Shown here: in pieces, positions 30,932 through 38,847 of the stretch
How positions within the stretch are numbered: the first letter of the stretch is position 1
Layout: each line of letters starts with the position of its first letter
NCBI RefSeq assembly: GCF_000442255.1
Contig: NZ_KE557281.1
Coordinates: forward strand, 186,622-249,004
Length of the DNA: 62,383 nucleotides
Source: Salipiger mucosus DSM 16094
GTDB lineage: Bacteria; Pseudomonadota; Alphaproteobacteria; Rhodobacterales; Rhodobacteraceae
Direction of reading: 5' to 3'
Notes under the pieces: model-generated
What the model was told of the DNA's origin: nothing
Seen by the model: the letters and a program-made list of their open reading frames with translations, nothing else
Database searches by the model: none
Program-made: the position numbers and the translations under genes

Positions 30932-31695
30932 CTATGGTTTGAAGGCCGTCGTTTTGTCGGCCGCGATGCCCAGTTGGCACTGAAGATCGTCATCCAGAAC
31001 CTCGCGCGCGACCGAGAGCCGCTCGAGCACATCCAGCTTTCCGAAGCGGTCACGGGCAATTTCCCGTCGGACCTCCGGGTCGTCCAGCATGCGTTGGACG
31101 AGGTCGTCTTCGAGAGCCGTTCTGACGGCCTCCATGTCCGCGCCCGGGACAGGACTCAGCCCGTATCGATCGTAGTTCTCCGGATCAAGCGTCAGCCCGG
31201 CCTCGTTTGCACGGTCGCAAGCGAGGCGGTGGGCAGCCTTCCGATTGGCGTACCCGCTCTCGGAATAGAACGTCGGCGAGAGCAGCGTGCTACCTTCCTC
31301 GAGAGCCGCCAGCAGCATGTGCTTACCGCATCCTCGCCCGCGGAATTCCGGGTCAACCCAGGTCATGCCGGTACCAATCCCACCTATGAAGGTTTCGAGG
31401 TCATCCGACAGAAGAACCATGTCCCAGGCGGATTCGAGGTGAAATGCACGGATTTCATCATGACCACAGGAGAACTCGAGAATCCGTCTCTGTTGCCTGT
31501 AACCGTCCTCGATGGTGTCGTGCCATCTCGCAATGCTCTGGACATCTCCCTGGCCAGGGACCGAAGGCGTGGCGGGACCCTCTCAAGTTGCCGGCGCGCC
31601 ATGGAAGGAAGCTTGTCTTCGCTGAACACGGCTTGGGAACGTGTGAACTCCCTAAGAGCCTGCTCGTGTATCGGTTTCTTCGCCTGGCGGATCAT
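30932..31695 (-). pseudogene. GNAT acetyltransferase, probably frameshifted
   Basis: The frame closing at 30932 carries the acetyl-CoA motif WVDPEFRGRGCGKHMLLAAL (R/Q-x-x-G-x-G/A) and SESGYANRKAAHRLACDRAN. It stays open upstream through DTIEDGYRQQRRILEFSCGH and AFHLESAWDM, but has no start there apart from the internal ATG at 31420, which falls inside the domain. A start with coding-like sequence (MIRQAKKPIHEQALREFTRS, from 31695) lies in another frame. A frameshift near 31555-31600 joins them. Either a decayed gene or a sequence error. Substrate unknown. Confidence 0.5.
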
Positions 31696-31862
31696 GGGTC
31701 GGCCCTGATCGTTCTATCCTATGACTGGCATTCAAGAGAAAAGTACAAAGAGGGCGGGCCCTTCGGATACACTCCCCCTAGAAATTCTTTTCAAGAATAG
31801 TTGGACAAATCCTTTTTCTTCCACTAATGTCCTCTTGTCAACCAAGATGGAGAAGACCAGAC

Positions 31863-32153
31863 ATGGCAACGAAACCGATGACCAAGGCAGACCTCACGGA
31901 CGCACTGGCGCAGCAGGCCGGCGTCGACAAGAAAGCCGCCACGAGCGTTCTCGACGCGCTGTCGGACGTGATTACCAAGGAAGTGGCCGAGGGCGGCGCG
32001 GTGACCATCCCCGGCGTCGGCAAGGTGCATGCCAAGCAGCGCCCGGAACGCGAGGTCCGCAATCCGGCCACCGGCAAAACGATGACCAAGGGCGCCGACC
32101 TCCAGGTGAAGGTCACCATCGCGAAGTCGCTGAAGGACGGCGTCAACGCCTGA
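31863..32153 (+). CDS. HU-family DNA-binding protein
   Basis: 96 residues from the ATG at 31863. The HU/IHF fold is clear: MTKADLTDALAQQAGVDKKA, then GAVTIPGVGKVHAKQRPERE and RNPATGKTMTKGADLQVKVT, where RNPATG is the DNA-intercalating arm with its conserved Pro. Nucleoid-type bending protein; copies on accessory replicons often help replication or partition. An ATTCTT-TTC-AAGAAT repeat lies about 65-80 bases upstream and may be regulatory. Confidence 0.93.
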   Translation: MATKPMTKADLTDALAQQAGVDKKAATSVLDALSDVITKEVAEGGAVTIPGVGKVHAKQRPEREVRNPATGKTMTKGADLQVKVTIAKSLKDGVNA

Positions 32154-32161
32154 TGCCTTTG

Positions 32162-32198
32162 GGGTGGCGGCTTCCGGATCGTCCGTGAAGCCCCACCC
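32162..32198 (+). terminator. Hairpin after HU, weak terminator
   Basis: GGGTGGCGGCTTC (32162-32174) pairs with GAAGCCCCACCC (32187-32198), with one bulge, just after the HU stop. It lacks a T-tract. Confidence 0.45.
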
Positions 32199-32294
32199 GA
32201 CATCAGCCACCTGAGAACAACACATCCCGACAACCGTTAATCCTCTGAAAATTTCACTCGGCTAGGCTAAGGCTGCGTTACAAGAGCAGCAAAC

Positions 32295-32579
32295 ATGGTC
32301 TTCGACGAGGCTTGGACGTCCGGTCCGGAAATCATTCGAAACGCAATCGCTCGCGTCACCGACGCCCTTCATCCGGACGAGGCCGAACTCAAGACGCTTA
32401 GCGTACTTCTGTTCATCCGGCCGGAAGCCGAGCGGGACCCGTCCTGGACCAGGGAGCAGATCAACACCTACTTCGGCCCGGGGAGCGATCACGATATGCA
32501 TCCGGACGTCTGTGCACATCTTTCCAGGACGATTCAGCTGGAGATCATGCGCCTGAGGACCCGGAAAGTCGGATACTGA
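32295..32579 (+). CDS. Small orphan protein, 94 aa
   Basis: ATG at 32295. A helix (EIIRNAIARVTDALHPDEAE) is followed by a hydrophobic strand (LKTLSVLLFIRPEAERDPSW) and a basic end (IQLEIMRLRTRKVGY). No signal or known family. The next gene begins 52 bases on, so they may be co-transcribed. Confidence 0.45.
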   Translation: MVFDEAWTSGPEIIRNAIARVTDALHPDEAELKTLSVLLFIRPEAERDPSWTREQINTYFGPGSDHDMHPDVCAHLSRTIQLEIMRLRTRKVGY

Positions 32580-32631
32580 ATTTGCGCCGGCGTTTTCCGG
32601 GCGCCACCAAGAAGAACACATCGAGGCACTC

Positions 32632-33396
32632 ATGTTCGAGACATTCATTCCCCAGCGCCCGGAAACCAGCGCGACCTTCAAGATCACCACGGAGCTTCTC
32701 GAGGGAAGCCGTTTGACCTTGGGATATCGTCCGAGCCCCGGGAAAATGCTGGTCGAACAGGTCCTGGACGTCCCCACCCACGAGCTCTTCGCGGACCGTG
32801 AATCAGCCGCCGGCAGGGTTGTCGAACTCGCCAGAGAAAGCGTTCGCCTTGAGGTCGCGAACGCCCGGGCCCTGTTAGGAGCCGTCAGAGGGACGGCGCG
32901 CCTGTCGCGTCGCGGTAGAGAGATCCGGCGTGACGTCGAGCGATCCATCCAGACCCTCGAAACCCTTCTTTCCGACATCCAGAGCCTGCCGCTCCGGGAC
33001 ATTCCCTATTCTGACCTTCCGGGAATCCAGGCGTTCCGAGGCCGTGCCCTGCTGGTCGGAGAGACAATCTCGGTAATCCGGCGCCCGTTGCAGGAAGACA
33101 CGCCGCGCATCGAGACATTCGTTGTTCGCGAGCAGGAATACGTGCGCGGCGACATCCTCTACTACCTATGTGTCTCAACGGAAGATCCGGAGGATCGGTT
33201 CCGCATCAGCTCGGACTACCTCAATGATGACGGCCGCATCTATCTGCCCGGAAGCAGGGCCGACAACATGCTGGCCTTCTGGGATCTGGAAACCGCCCAG
33301 CGCGTTCTCGACGAGCTGACGCCGAAACCCAAGCCCCGCACCGCGCTCGTTCCTTTCCAGGAACCGGAAAGGCGGGTCTGCCCGATGGCCGGTTGA
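32632..33396 (+). CDS. Orphan protein, 254 aa
   Basis: ATG at 32632. Residues 60-125 form a basic coiled-coil-like helix (ESVRLEVANARALLGAVRGT, then RREIRRDVERSIQTLETLLSD-type sequence). A beta-rich C-terminal domain follows (FVVREQEYVRGDILYYLCVS, FRISSDYLNDDGRIYLPGSR). No signal peptide. Function unknown. It converges on the PhoD-like gene. Confidence 0.5.
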   Translation: MFETFIPQRPETSATFKITTELLEGSRLTLGYRPSPGKMLVEQVLDVPTHELFADRESAAGRVVELARESVRLEVANARALLGAVRGTARLSRRGREIRRDVERSIQTLETLLSDIQSLPLRDIPYSDLPGIQAFRGRALLVGETISVIRRPLQEDTPRIETFVVREQEYVRGDILYYLCVSTEDPEDRFRISSDYLNDDGRIYLPGSRADNMLAFWDLETAQRVLDELTPKPKPRTALVPFQEPERRVCPMAG

Positions 33397-33411
33397 GGTC
33401 GAGACACCCGC

Positions 33412-34845
33412 TCAGAGGGCAAGCGGATCCGTCGTTCCGCTATCTTCTAGTTCCCAGATCGCACTCCAGCTGTCCGCGCCCCGCTCGAGCCTGAGATAGT
33501 TGCGCTCGGCCACGTAGCGCGATGACTGTCCGGGCAGGCAATGGATCTGGATCGGATGTCCTTCTAAGGGCGCGTCTCCAAGCCAGGCCAGGGCACCGAG
33601 AATGTTGGCCCAGGCTTTGGGTGGCGCACGGTGCGCGATCCCGGAAGCCACCAGCTGATGCATGTGCAGACCGTCCCCGAGATCCATGGTTCCGCGTGTG
33701 GCGAGGTGGATTTCCCCCGAAATCACGGTGAGATCGTGGCCATCCCGAATGGCCATGGTTCGCACGAGTTGCAGCATGCGCCGCCATTCCGCGCGATGTG
33801 CCCGGCTTTGCCACTGGTCGCGAAGATCGTCTTCGTACTTCTGCATTCGCGGTACCGCGACCATCAAGGCCTCGAGGATCGATAGCCGCGGACCCAGCAA
33901 GGGAACGCTGGACATGAGGAAGGTCTGCCCGGGCATGGGATCCTTGGCTTCCTCCTCGAGCATCGTCCAGCCACCCGGGCCCATGATGGCGCGACGGCTT
34001 CGCTCGGAGCGGAGATCGGGCGCGATGATGCGCAGCGCGGCTGTCCGGACCGTCCAGCCCAGATGGAGGCCGTCCGGATCGACGAAGCGACCGGGAAGAT
34101 CGTCATCCGTCGTTGCCTGCTGAAAAATCAGGAAGCTCTCGCGCGCGACCGAAAACAGAGTCTGGCCAACGCCGGAATGCGTTTTCGACGCGGGTAGCGA
34201 TCCCCATCCATCGCAGATGTCGTGGTCATCCCATTGCATCAGAGACGGCACTCGCGCTGCGATCCACGCGAATTCCGGCGATGCATAGAGAGATGCGTAC
34301 CGTTCGTAGAAGCCCTCTCTTAGATGGTCCCGAAGAGACGCCAGATCGGCCTGCGACGGATCCGGTGGAACGTCATCGGGCCAGTCCCGGCTCAGGGTGT
34401 GTCCATGAGTGACCTCGTCGGCATAGACCTGGTCGCCGCCGTGTAGCAGAAGCGCGAATGCCTGGTGCTGGTGATCCGACTTGAGCCGGCTCCACATGGC
34501 GTTCCTCTCGGAGCCTTCGCGGTCCAGATCACCAATCTCTTCGCCATTGCATGACACATAGCCGATGCGAATGGCGTCGGAGAAATCGCAACAGACCGGG
34601 TAGTGCTTCCCGTTCCAGTCGTACCCTGACTGGCTGCCAACGGGCAGTCTGAACCGAGCCCGCCAGACGGTCGCAGTCCTGAATTCCGACAAAGGTTCAA
34701 CGGGAACAGATACACCCTCTGCCGTCACATTCGGTACAGGCACCCCCACGGGCGCAATGAAAAGCGCCGCGATCTCCACGGTGGTGTCCGTGAGATTGTC
34801 CAGGAAGAGGACCGGGCCTGTGATGTTCTGCGAGTTTGCGTCCAT
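33412..34845 (-). CDS. PhoD-like metallophosphatase
   Basis: 477 residues from the ATG at 34845; the frame extends to a TTG at 34881. Metal-binding motifs of the PhoD/alkaline phosphatase D family are seen in order: GYVSCNG, LLHGGDQVYADE, MQWDDHDICDGWG, and VISGEIHLAT near the C-terminus. There is no signal peptide or Tat motif, unlike secreted PhoD, so this is a cytosolic PhoD-like enzyme, probably a phosphodiesterase or phosphomonoesterase with Ca/Fe. Substrate unknown. It reads towards 32632-33396, with only 15 bases between stops. Confidence 0.8.
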   Translation of the reverse strand: MDANSQNITGPVLFLDNLTDTTVEIAALFIAPVGVPVPNVTAEGVSVPVEPLSEFRTATVWRARFRLPVGSQSGYDWNGKHYPVCCDFSDAIRIGYVSCNGEEIGDLDREGSERNAMWSRLKSDHQHQAFALLLHGGDQVYADEVTHGHTLSRDWPDDVPPDPSQADLASLRDHLREGFYERYASLYASPEFAWIAARVPSLMQWDDHDICDGWGSLPASKTHSGVGQTLFSVARESFLIFQQATTDDDLPGRFVDPDGLHLGWTVRTAALRIIAPDLRSERSRRAIMGPGGWTMLEEEAKDPMPGQTFLMSSVPLLGPRLSILEALMVAVPRMQKYEDDLRDQWQSRAHRAEWRRMLQLVRTMAIRDGHDLTVISGEIHLATRGTMDLGDGLHMHQLVASGIAHRAPPKAWANILGALAWLGDAPLEGHPIQIHCLPGQSSRYVAERNYLRLERGADSWSAIWELEDSGTTDPLAL

Positions 34846-34912
34846 GCGCAGAGAAATAGGCAGTTCGCGGTCTCCTGCCAAATGCGTCGGGTGACGATGG
34901 CGTGTGCCGGCC

Positions 34913-35185
34913 TCAGAACTGGATTTCCCAGGTCAGGCAGCCGGCCGTCGTGGCGACCGCGTCCATTACGTCGACATTGCCGTGGCCCATGCTGTCGTAG
35001 ATCTCCTTACCCACGCCGAGAGCCGCTGCGGCCCCGCAGGAGGCCAGCCTGCTTCCGCTCTCGTGCTTGACCACGCCACTCCCCACGACCCCGGCCGCGA
35101 AATGCATTTGTTTGTCCTTGGCGCATCCTGACATGGCCAGCACGATGGGAAGCAGGGCTGCGATCCTGAGGGCGGACGTCTTCAT
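34913..35185 (-). CDS. YfiM/DUF2279-like lipoprotein, 90 aa
   Basis: ATG at 35185 with GGAGAT on the complement. The lipoprotein signal (ALLPIVLAMSGC) gives a Cys-anchored mature protein. KDKQMHFAAGVVGSG, then ALGVGKEIYDSMGHGNVDVM, DAVATTAGCL follows the DUF2279/YfiM pattern (DK-x-xHF, KE-x-YD, D-x-x-x-x-x-x-G). Function of that family is not established. Divergent from the HExxH-barrel gene. Confidence 0.6.
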   Translation of the reverse strand: MKTSALRIAALLPIVLAMSGCAKDKQMHFAAGVVGSGVVKHESGSRLASCGAAAALGVGKEIYDSMGHGNVDVMDAVATTAGCLTWEIQF

Positions 35186-35379
35186 AAAAATCTCCGGTGT
35201 CGGCAGAAACCGAGATACCGGCAAGTTCCTAAAGATCCGTTCATTGGGCACGCTGGCGGCATCCGCGCCCGTGGCAGACATATTTCGGTTTCGTCCGGGT
35301 TTCGATTTTCGGAGTTTTACCGGCTGAAAACCACCGCGGCGGCCTGAGCGCAAACGTCCTTCCCTAGAGAGGAAGGACA

Positions 35380-36612
35380 ATGCAAAAAACAATTCTGACG
35401 GCGCTCCTGAGCACGAGCCTTATCGCGACAGCCATTCCAGCAAGTTCCGAAGGGGTCTTTCTGAATTCGCTGCTGGACAACTACGAATTCCACGACAACG
35501 ATCCTGATTTCTGGACGCACCAGGGGCAACGCGCCCAGACCATCGTCGAAAACGCCAAATACCTAGGTGTGACCGCAGCCGAGAAACTCCACTACAAGCT
35601 GGGCCTGGACGAGAAAGGACCCAAGGCCCGGGCCGGCTACGCGGCCATCGCCAGTCTCCTCGAGTTCCAGTTCCAGACGGCGAACGCGATCTTCTTCGGG
35701 CACGAGTACGCGCACTTCCAGACCCGGGACTATTTCGGTTTTCCGGATCACTATTTCTACAATACGGAGACCGCGGAAGAGGTGGACGGCCTTGATCTCT
35801 ACGTCAAGCTCCTGTTCGGCAGCAACCCGGCCACCGCAATGAACGTCGGCGCCTACAATGGCAAGGATCCCGGGAAGACGATCCTGACGAAGTCGGCCGG
35901 GTTGAACTGGCAGATGAACTACTCCGAGGAATGGGTCCGCCGCGGCCTCCGGTCGGGCGGAAACCGGTTCTTCGCGTCGGCCGGCTACCTGAACAACCGC
36001 GCGAAGATGTTCGGATACGCGATGAGCGACGAGGACGGTGATCCGGGCAACCTGGTCGGTGATGTCGAGTTCATCTCTCATCATTTCCAGAACAATCTCG
36101 GGATCGACACGAGCATCAGCGATATCCGGATGTACAGCGGCCTGTCACTGCTGGCCTCTCCCACCACCTGGAGCGTTGTGCAGGGCTTCTCGGACTATGC
36201 CATGACCGGTGACCTGAAAATGAAGGATCCCTTCTTCGAAGCGGGCCCTGTGCCCTTCACCTGGGACATCCCATCCTATCTGAATGCCGAGAACATGACC
36301 CTGGCGCCGACAGCCTACTTCGACATCGACGGCTATGTCGTGGGGGCCGGCATCGAAACCCCGGTCATCGGCGAGGGTGATGACGAGTATACGCTCTCCA
36401 TCGGCAAGAATTGGGACTCCTTCTTCGTGGAGGCCGAGCACACCTTCGCTCCAGATGGCGGCCACACCGAGATCGAGGCCGGGTACGACTTCAACGACCA
36501 TTTCGGGGTCGAAGTTCGTCACATGACCAGCTCCGGGCAAAGCTACCGCGGGGATCGCAACAACCTCTACGGCGAAGACGTGACCTTTGCCGGGATCAAC
36601 GTTCGGTTCTGA
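35380..36612 (+). CDS. Exported HExxH protein with a barrel-like C-terminus
   Basis: 410 residues; GAGAGGAAGG precedes the ATG. A signal peptide (ILTALLSTSLIATAIPASSE) is followed by FFGHEYAHF at residues 106-113, a zincin HExxH motif (H108, E109, H112); E131/E134/E135 downstream could supply the third ligand. From about residue 310 to the end alternating strands (YFDIDGYVVGAGIETPVIGE, FFVEAEHTFAPDGGHTEIEA, GYDFNDHFGVEVRHM) finish with FAGINVRF, a terminal aromatic residue as in outer-membrane beta-barrels. Predicted outer-membrane or periplasmic metallopeptidase-like protein; activity is inference. No known family recognised. Confidence 0.55.
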   Translation: MQKTILTALLSTSLIATAIPASSEGVFLNSLLDNYEFHDNDPDFWTHQGQRAQTIVENAKYLGVTAAEKLHYKLGLDEKGPKARAGYAAIASLLEFQFQTANAIFFGHEYAHFQTRDYFGFPDHYFYNTETAEEVDGLDLYVKLLFGSNPATAMNVGAYNGKDPGKTILTKSAGLNWQMNYSEEWVRRGLRSGGNRFFASAGYLNNRAKMFGYAMSDEDGDPGNLVGDVEFISHHFQNNLGIDTSISDIRMYSGLSLLASPTTWSVVQGFSDYAMTGDLKMKDPFFEAGPVPFTWDIPSYLNAENMTLAPTAYFDIDGYVVGAGIETPVIGEGDDEYTLSIGKNWDSFFVEAEHTFAPDGGHTEIEAGYDFNDHFGVEVRHMTSSGQSYRGDRNNLYGEDVTFAGINVRF

Positions 36613-36615
36613 CCG

Positions 36616-36682
36616 CCGAACCGGAACGTCCTGAAATCTGAACCACCCAGCCTTCACCAGATTTCACGACGTTCCGGTTCGG
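36616..36682. terminator. Long near-perfect hairpin between convergent genes
   Basis: Arms 36616-36640 and 36658-36682 are 25 bp each with one mismatch (24/25 paired) and a 17-base loop. The left arm begins CCGAACCGGAACGTC. It lies between the stops of the HExxH gene and the DUF4186 gene and can serve both strands. There is no T-tract on either side. Confidence 0.6.
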
Positions 36683-36691
36683 CCTCGAGCG

Positions 36692-37039
36692 TCAGGCCCC
36701 TTTCCGGTCTATCCAGGCCATGATGATATCCACGGTGTAGCGCTGCTCCTCCGCACTCATCAGTCTCCCGGTGGGGATCCCGTGCCATTTCTCCAGGCAT
36801 GACCTGCAGCAAGTCGCCGTAGCATGCTGTGCGATGAACGCCGGGTGCCCACGCATCGGCGTCTGCTTCCCGTCGTTCTTCGGCACCGCGGGCGCCAGGC
36901 GCTGGGCAACGAAGTCCGCGGCATGCGAGCGGATCGTCGCCCTGCCCTTCGAGACCAGGTAGTCGGCCTCCTTCGGTCCCAGCTTGAAGCGGGACCGGAA
37001 AGAAGATCTTGCAAGGCGGTCGAACACATCGTCGGTCAT
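36692..37039 (-). CDS. DUF4186 family protein
   Basis: 115 residues. The sequence SSFRSRFKLGPKEADYLVSK, ATIRSHAADFVAQRLAP, PMRGHPAFIAQHATATCCRS and CLEKWHGIPTGR is the DUF4186 pattern, with a conserved GHP-x-F-x-AQHAT-x-T-CC-RGCL-x-K/R-WH block whose Cys and His residues may bind metal. Function is unknown. It is a compact cytosolic protein common in bacterial genomes and plasmids. Confidence 0.85.
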   Translation of the reverse strand: MTDDVFDRLARSSFRSRFKLGPKEADYLVSKGRATIRSHAADFVAQRLAPAVPKNDGKQTPMRGHPAFIAQHATATCCRSCLEKWHGIPTGRLMSAEEQRYTVDIIMAWIDRKGA

Positions 37040-37234
37040 GCGGCCATACTACTGAATGACCTGGACACTGCCAAGATGCGCACATCGCAACCTATTATTT
37101 ATGAATTGTTGGCATCTGCGCTTTGCCACGTCATTCTATTGGCAGACACAAAGAATAGCAGAATGATGCGCTACATTGTCAAAGCCGAATTGACCGTCGA
37201 GTTGCCGGGCTGAGCAGGAGGGATAACAAAAAAG

Positions 37235-38068
37235 ATGCCGATCAAATACGATCAGACCCTCTACTCGCGCCTGAACGCGGAAACCCAGACGGAAGTGGAT
37301 CGTGTCAACGCGGAAGCAAATCGCCTGATGCCGTCAGACGTCTGGGAAGGGGCGATTGGGGACTGCAAACTACGCTGCGCCAGAAGATGGATTTCCTGGA
37401 GCGCAGGAAGAAAGAAAACCTGCCCGCTTGAGGTCAGGAAAGCCATCAACCCCGGCGAAGGCTACGATGTCGTCGCGACCAGCAAATCCGATCTTCTCCC
37501 GGATGCGATCTCCAACCCGGACATCAGTGCGCTGCGGACTGAAGTCGAGAAGACACTGGACGCCGCTCTCGCACTGCGCGACCAGGACAACTGGACCGAT
37601 GGACTCGCTATCGCCGTCACGGTGACCGACGACGGGGGCTATGCTGGCGGGCCCGACTACGGCCGCGATAAGGGCGGCGTCGAATTGTCTATCAGGCGGG
37701 CGGCTATCCGTGTGCAGGCACGGACCCTGCGCAGCAATTCCGGAGAGATCTCCGTCCTGTCCCGAGGCCGGACGGAACCGCTGAAAGAACGCCCGGGCGA
37801 TCCCGTCGTCCCGTTGGTAGACGGCGAAAAGCTACCGATCCGCCTGGACGCGGATGTCGCACGCACCGTCCTCGATGACACCGAGGAGAACCACGCAAAG
37901 CTCGACTGCGTCAGTGAGCTTGTCGCACGCTTCTCCAAGCAGCTTCAGGCACGCTTCAATCCCGACGAGATGCACGCACACGGCATCCCCGACGTCGAAG
38001 ACGTCCTCGAGATCATGGATCGGGCTGCCGCCGAATTGAAGGATACGTCGTCTTTCGGGATGACGTGA
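37235..38068 (+). CDS. Orphan protein, 277 aa
   Basis: ATG at 37235 with AGGAGG 13 bases upstream. The N-terminus is helical and basic. A beta-containing middle (NWTDGLAIAVTVTDDGGYAG, GGVELSIRRAAIRVQ) precedes a Pro-rich linker and a helical end (LVARFSKQLQARFNPDEMHA, VLEIMDRAAAELKD). No family recognised. The gap before it (37040-37234) is AT-rich and contains a 16-codon open frame ending at 37213 that could be a leader peptide. It is followed after one base by the next gene. Confidence 0.5.
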   Translation: MPIKYDQTLYSRLNAETQTEVDRVNAEANRLMPSDVWEGAIGDCKLRCARRWISWSAGRKKTCPLEVRKAINPGEGYDVVATSKSDLLPDAISNPDISALRTEVEKTLDAALALRDQDNWTDGLAIAVTVTDDGGYAGGPDYGRDKGGVELSIRRAAIRVQARTLRSNSGEISVLSRGRTEPLKERPGDPVVPLVDGEKLPIRLDADVARTVLDDTEENHAKLDCVSELVARFSKQLQARFNPDEMHAHGIPDVEDVLEIMDRAAAELKDTSSFGMT

Positions 38069-38069
38069 G

Positions 38070-38315
38070 ATGACACCAGAAGAGGTCGAACGAGAGCACG
38101 CAGCATTGGATTGGGTCGAGGCGCACCAAGAAGGGATCTGGGACGACCTCCTCCACCGGCTCCAATCCCGGTTGTTCCCGATCTCGCCCGACGTGCTCGA
38201 CCTCTTCGTCGGTGGCTACCTCGATCAGGCGTTGTCCACCGTGCACATCGAGAAAAAGACCGACGATCTCGGCTTCAATGTCTCGTCGTACCCGAAAGAG
38301 ACAGACAATCCATGA
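38070..38315 (+). CDS. Small orphan protein, 81 aa
   Basis: The ATG at 38070 follows the previous stop by one base, suggesting coupled translation. The product is helical and acidic (EEVEREHAALDWVEAHQEGI, then FPISPDVLDLFVGGYLDQAL). Its stop overlaps the next ATG (ATGA at 38312-38315). Function unknown. Confidence 0.5.
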   Translation: MTPEEVEREHAALDWVEAHQEGIWDDLLHRLQSRLFPISPDVLDLFVGGYLDQALSTVHIEKKTDDLGFNVSSYPKETDNP

Positions 38316-38753
38316 CCTTTTTCAAGGTACCAGACGGTTTCGGATTTTCTCAACGAGCCATGTGGTGGAACCCGAGCGACCTATATTTCTGGACATGGGC
38401 TCTCGGCAAGAACCTTCGATGACGACCTGTTCAAGGAAGGTCACAGCATCATTTGCCGGCTCGCCAAACACGTCCTCCTCGACAATGCCGAAGATATCCT
38501 GAAATTTCAGGGCGCCGATCCTGAGACCTGTCAACTCGACCCAAAACTGTGGACCGAGATCTTCATGGACGACATGAGCGACGTCATTTGTGACGAATGT
38601 CTTGAAATGGACTTTGTCAGTCAAATTGAGAAGATGTCGTTCAGAGAACTGGCAAGAGTGCTTCGACCCGATATCCTGCGTCAGCTCGCGGCCACGTCGG
38701 AAAACGAACCCAACCTTGACCACGAAGACGAACCTTCCAAACCAACCCCTTAG
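38312..38753 (+). pseudogene. Orphan gene split by a frameshift
   Basis: The ATG at 38312 overlaps the preceding stop and begins MTFFKVPDGFGFSQRAMWWN, PSDLYFWTWALG, then meets a stop at 38420-38422. Another frame is coding-like from about 38406: RTFDDDLFKEGHSIICRLAK, ILKFQGADPETCQLDP, ELARVLRPDILRQLAATSEN to a stop at 38753, but it has no start near its beginning. A one-base shift near 38403-38412 would give one protein of about 145 residues. No classical slippery heptamer is seen, so decay or a sequence error is more likely than programmed shifting. Confidence 0.5.
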
Positions 38754-38847
38754 CCGGGCTCATCGTCACCCAGCGACTGATGTCTTTTGCAATTTTTAAC
38801 TTCACGCGCACATCTATTCCTAAATCGTTTTGAGCGAGGAATAGTTC

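Noticed and set aside
38400-38425. Programmed frameshift
   Set aside because: No slippery heptamer or following stem-loop; a mutation or sequence error is simpler.
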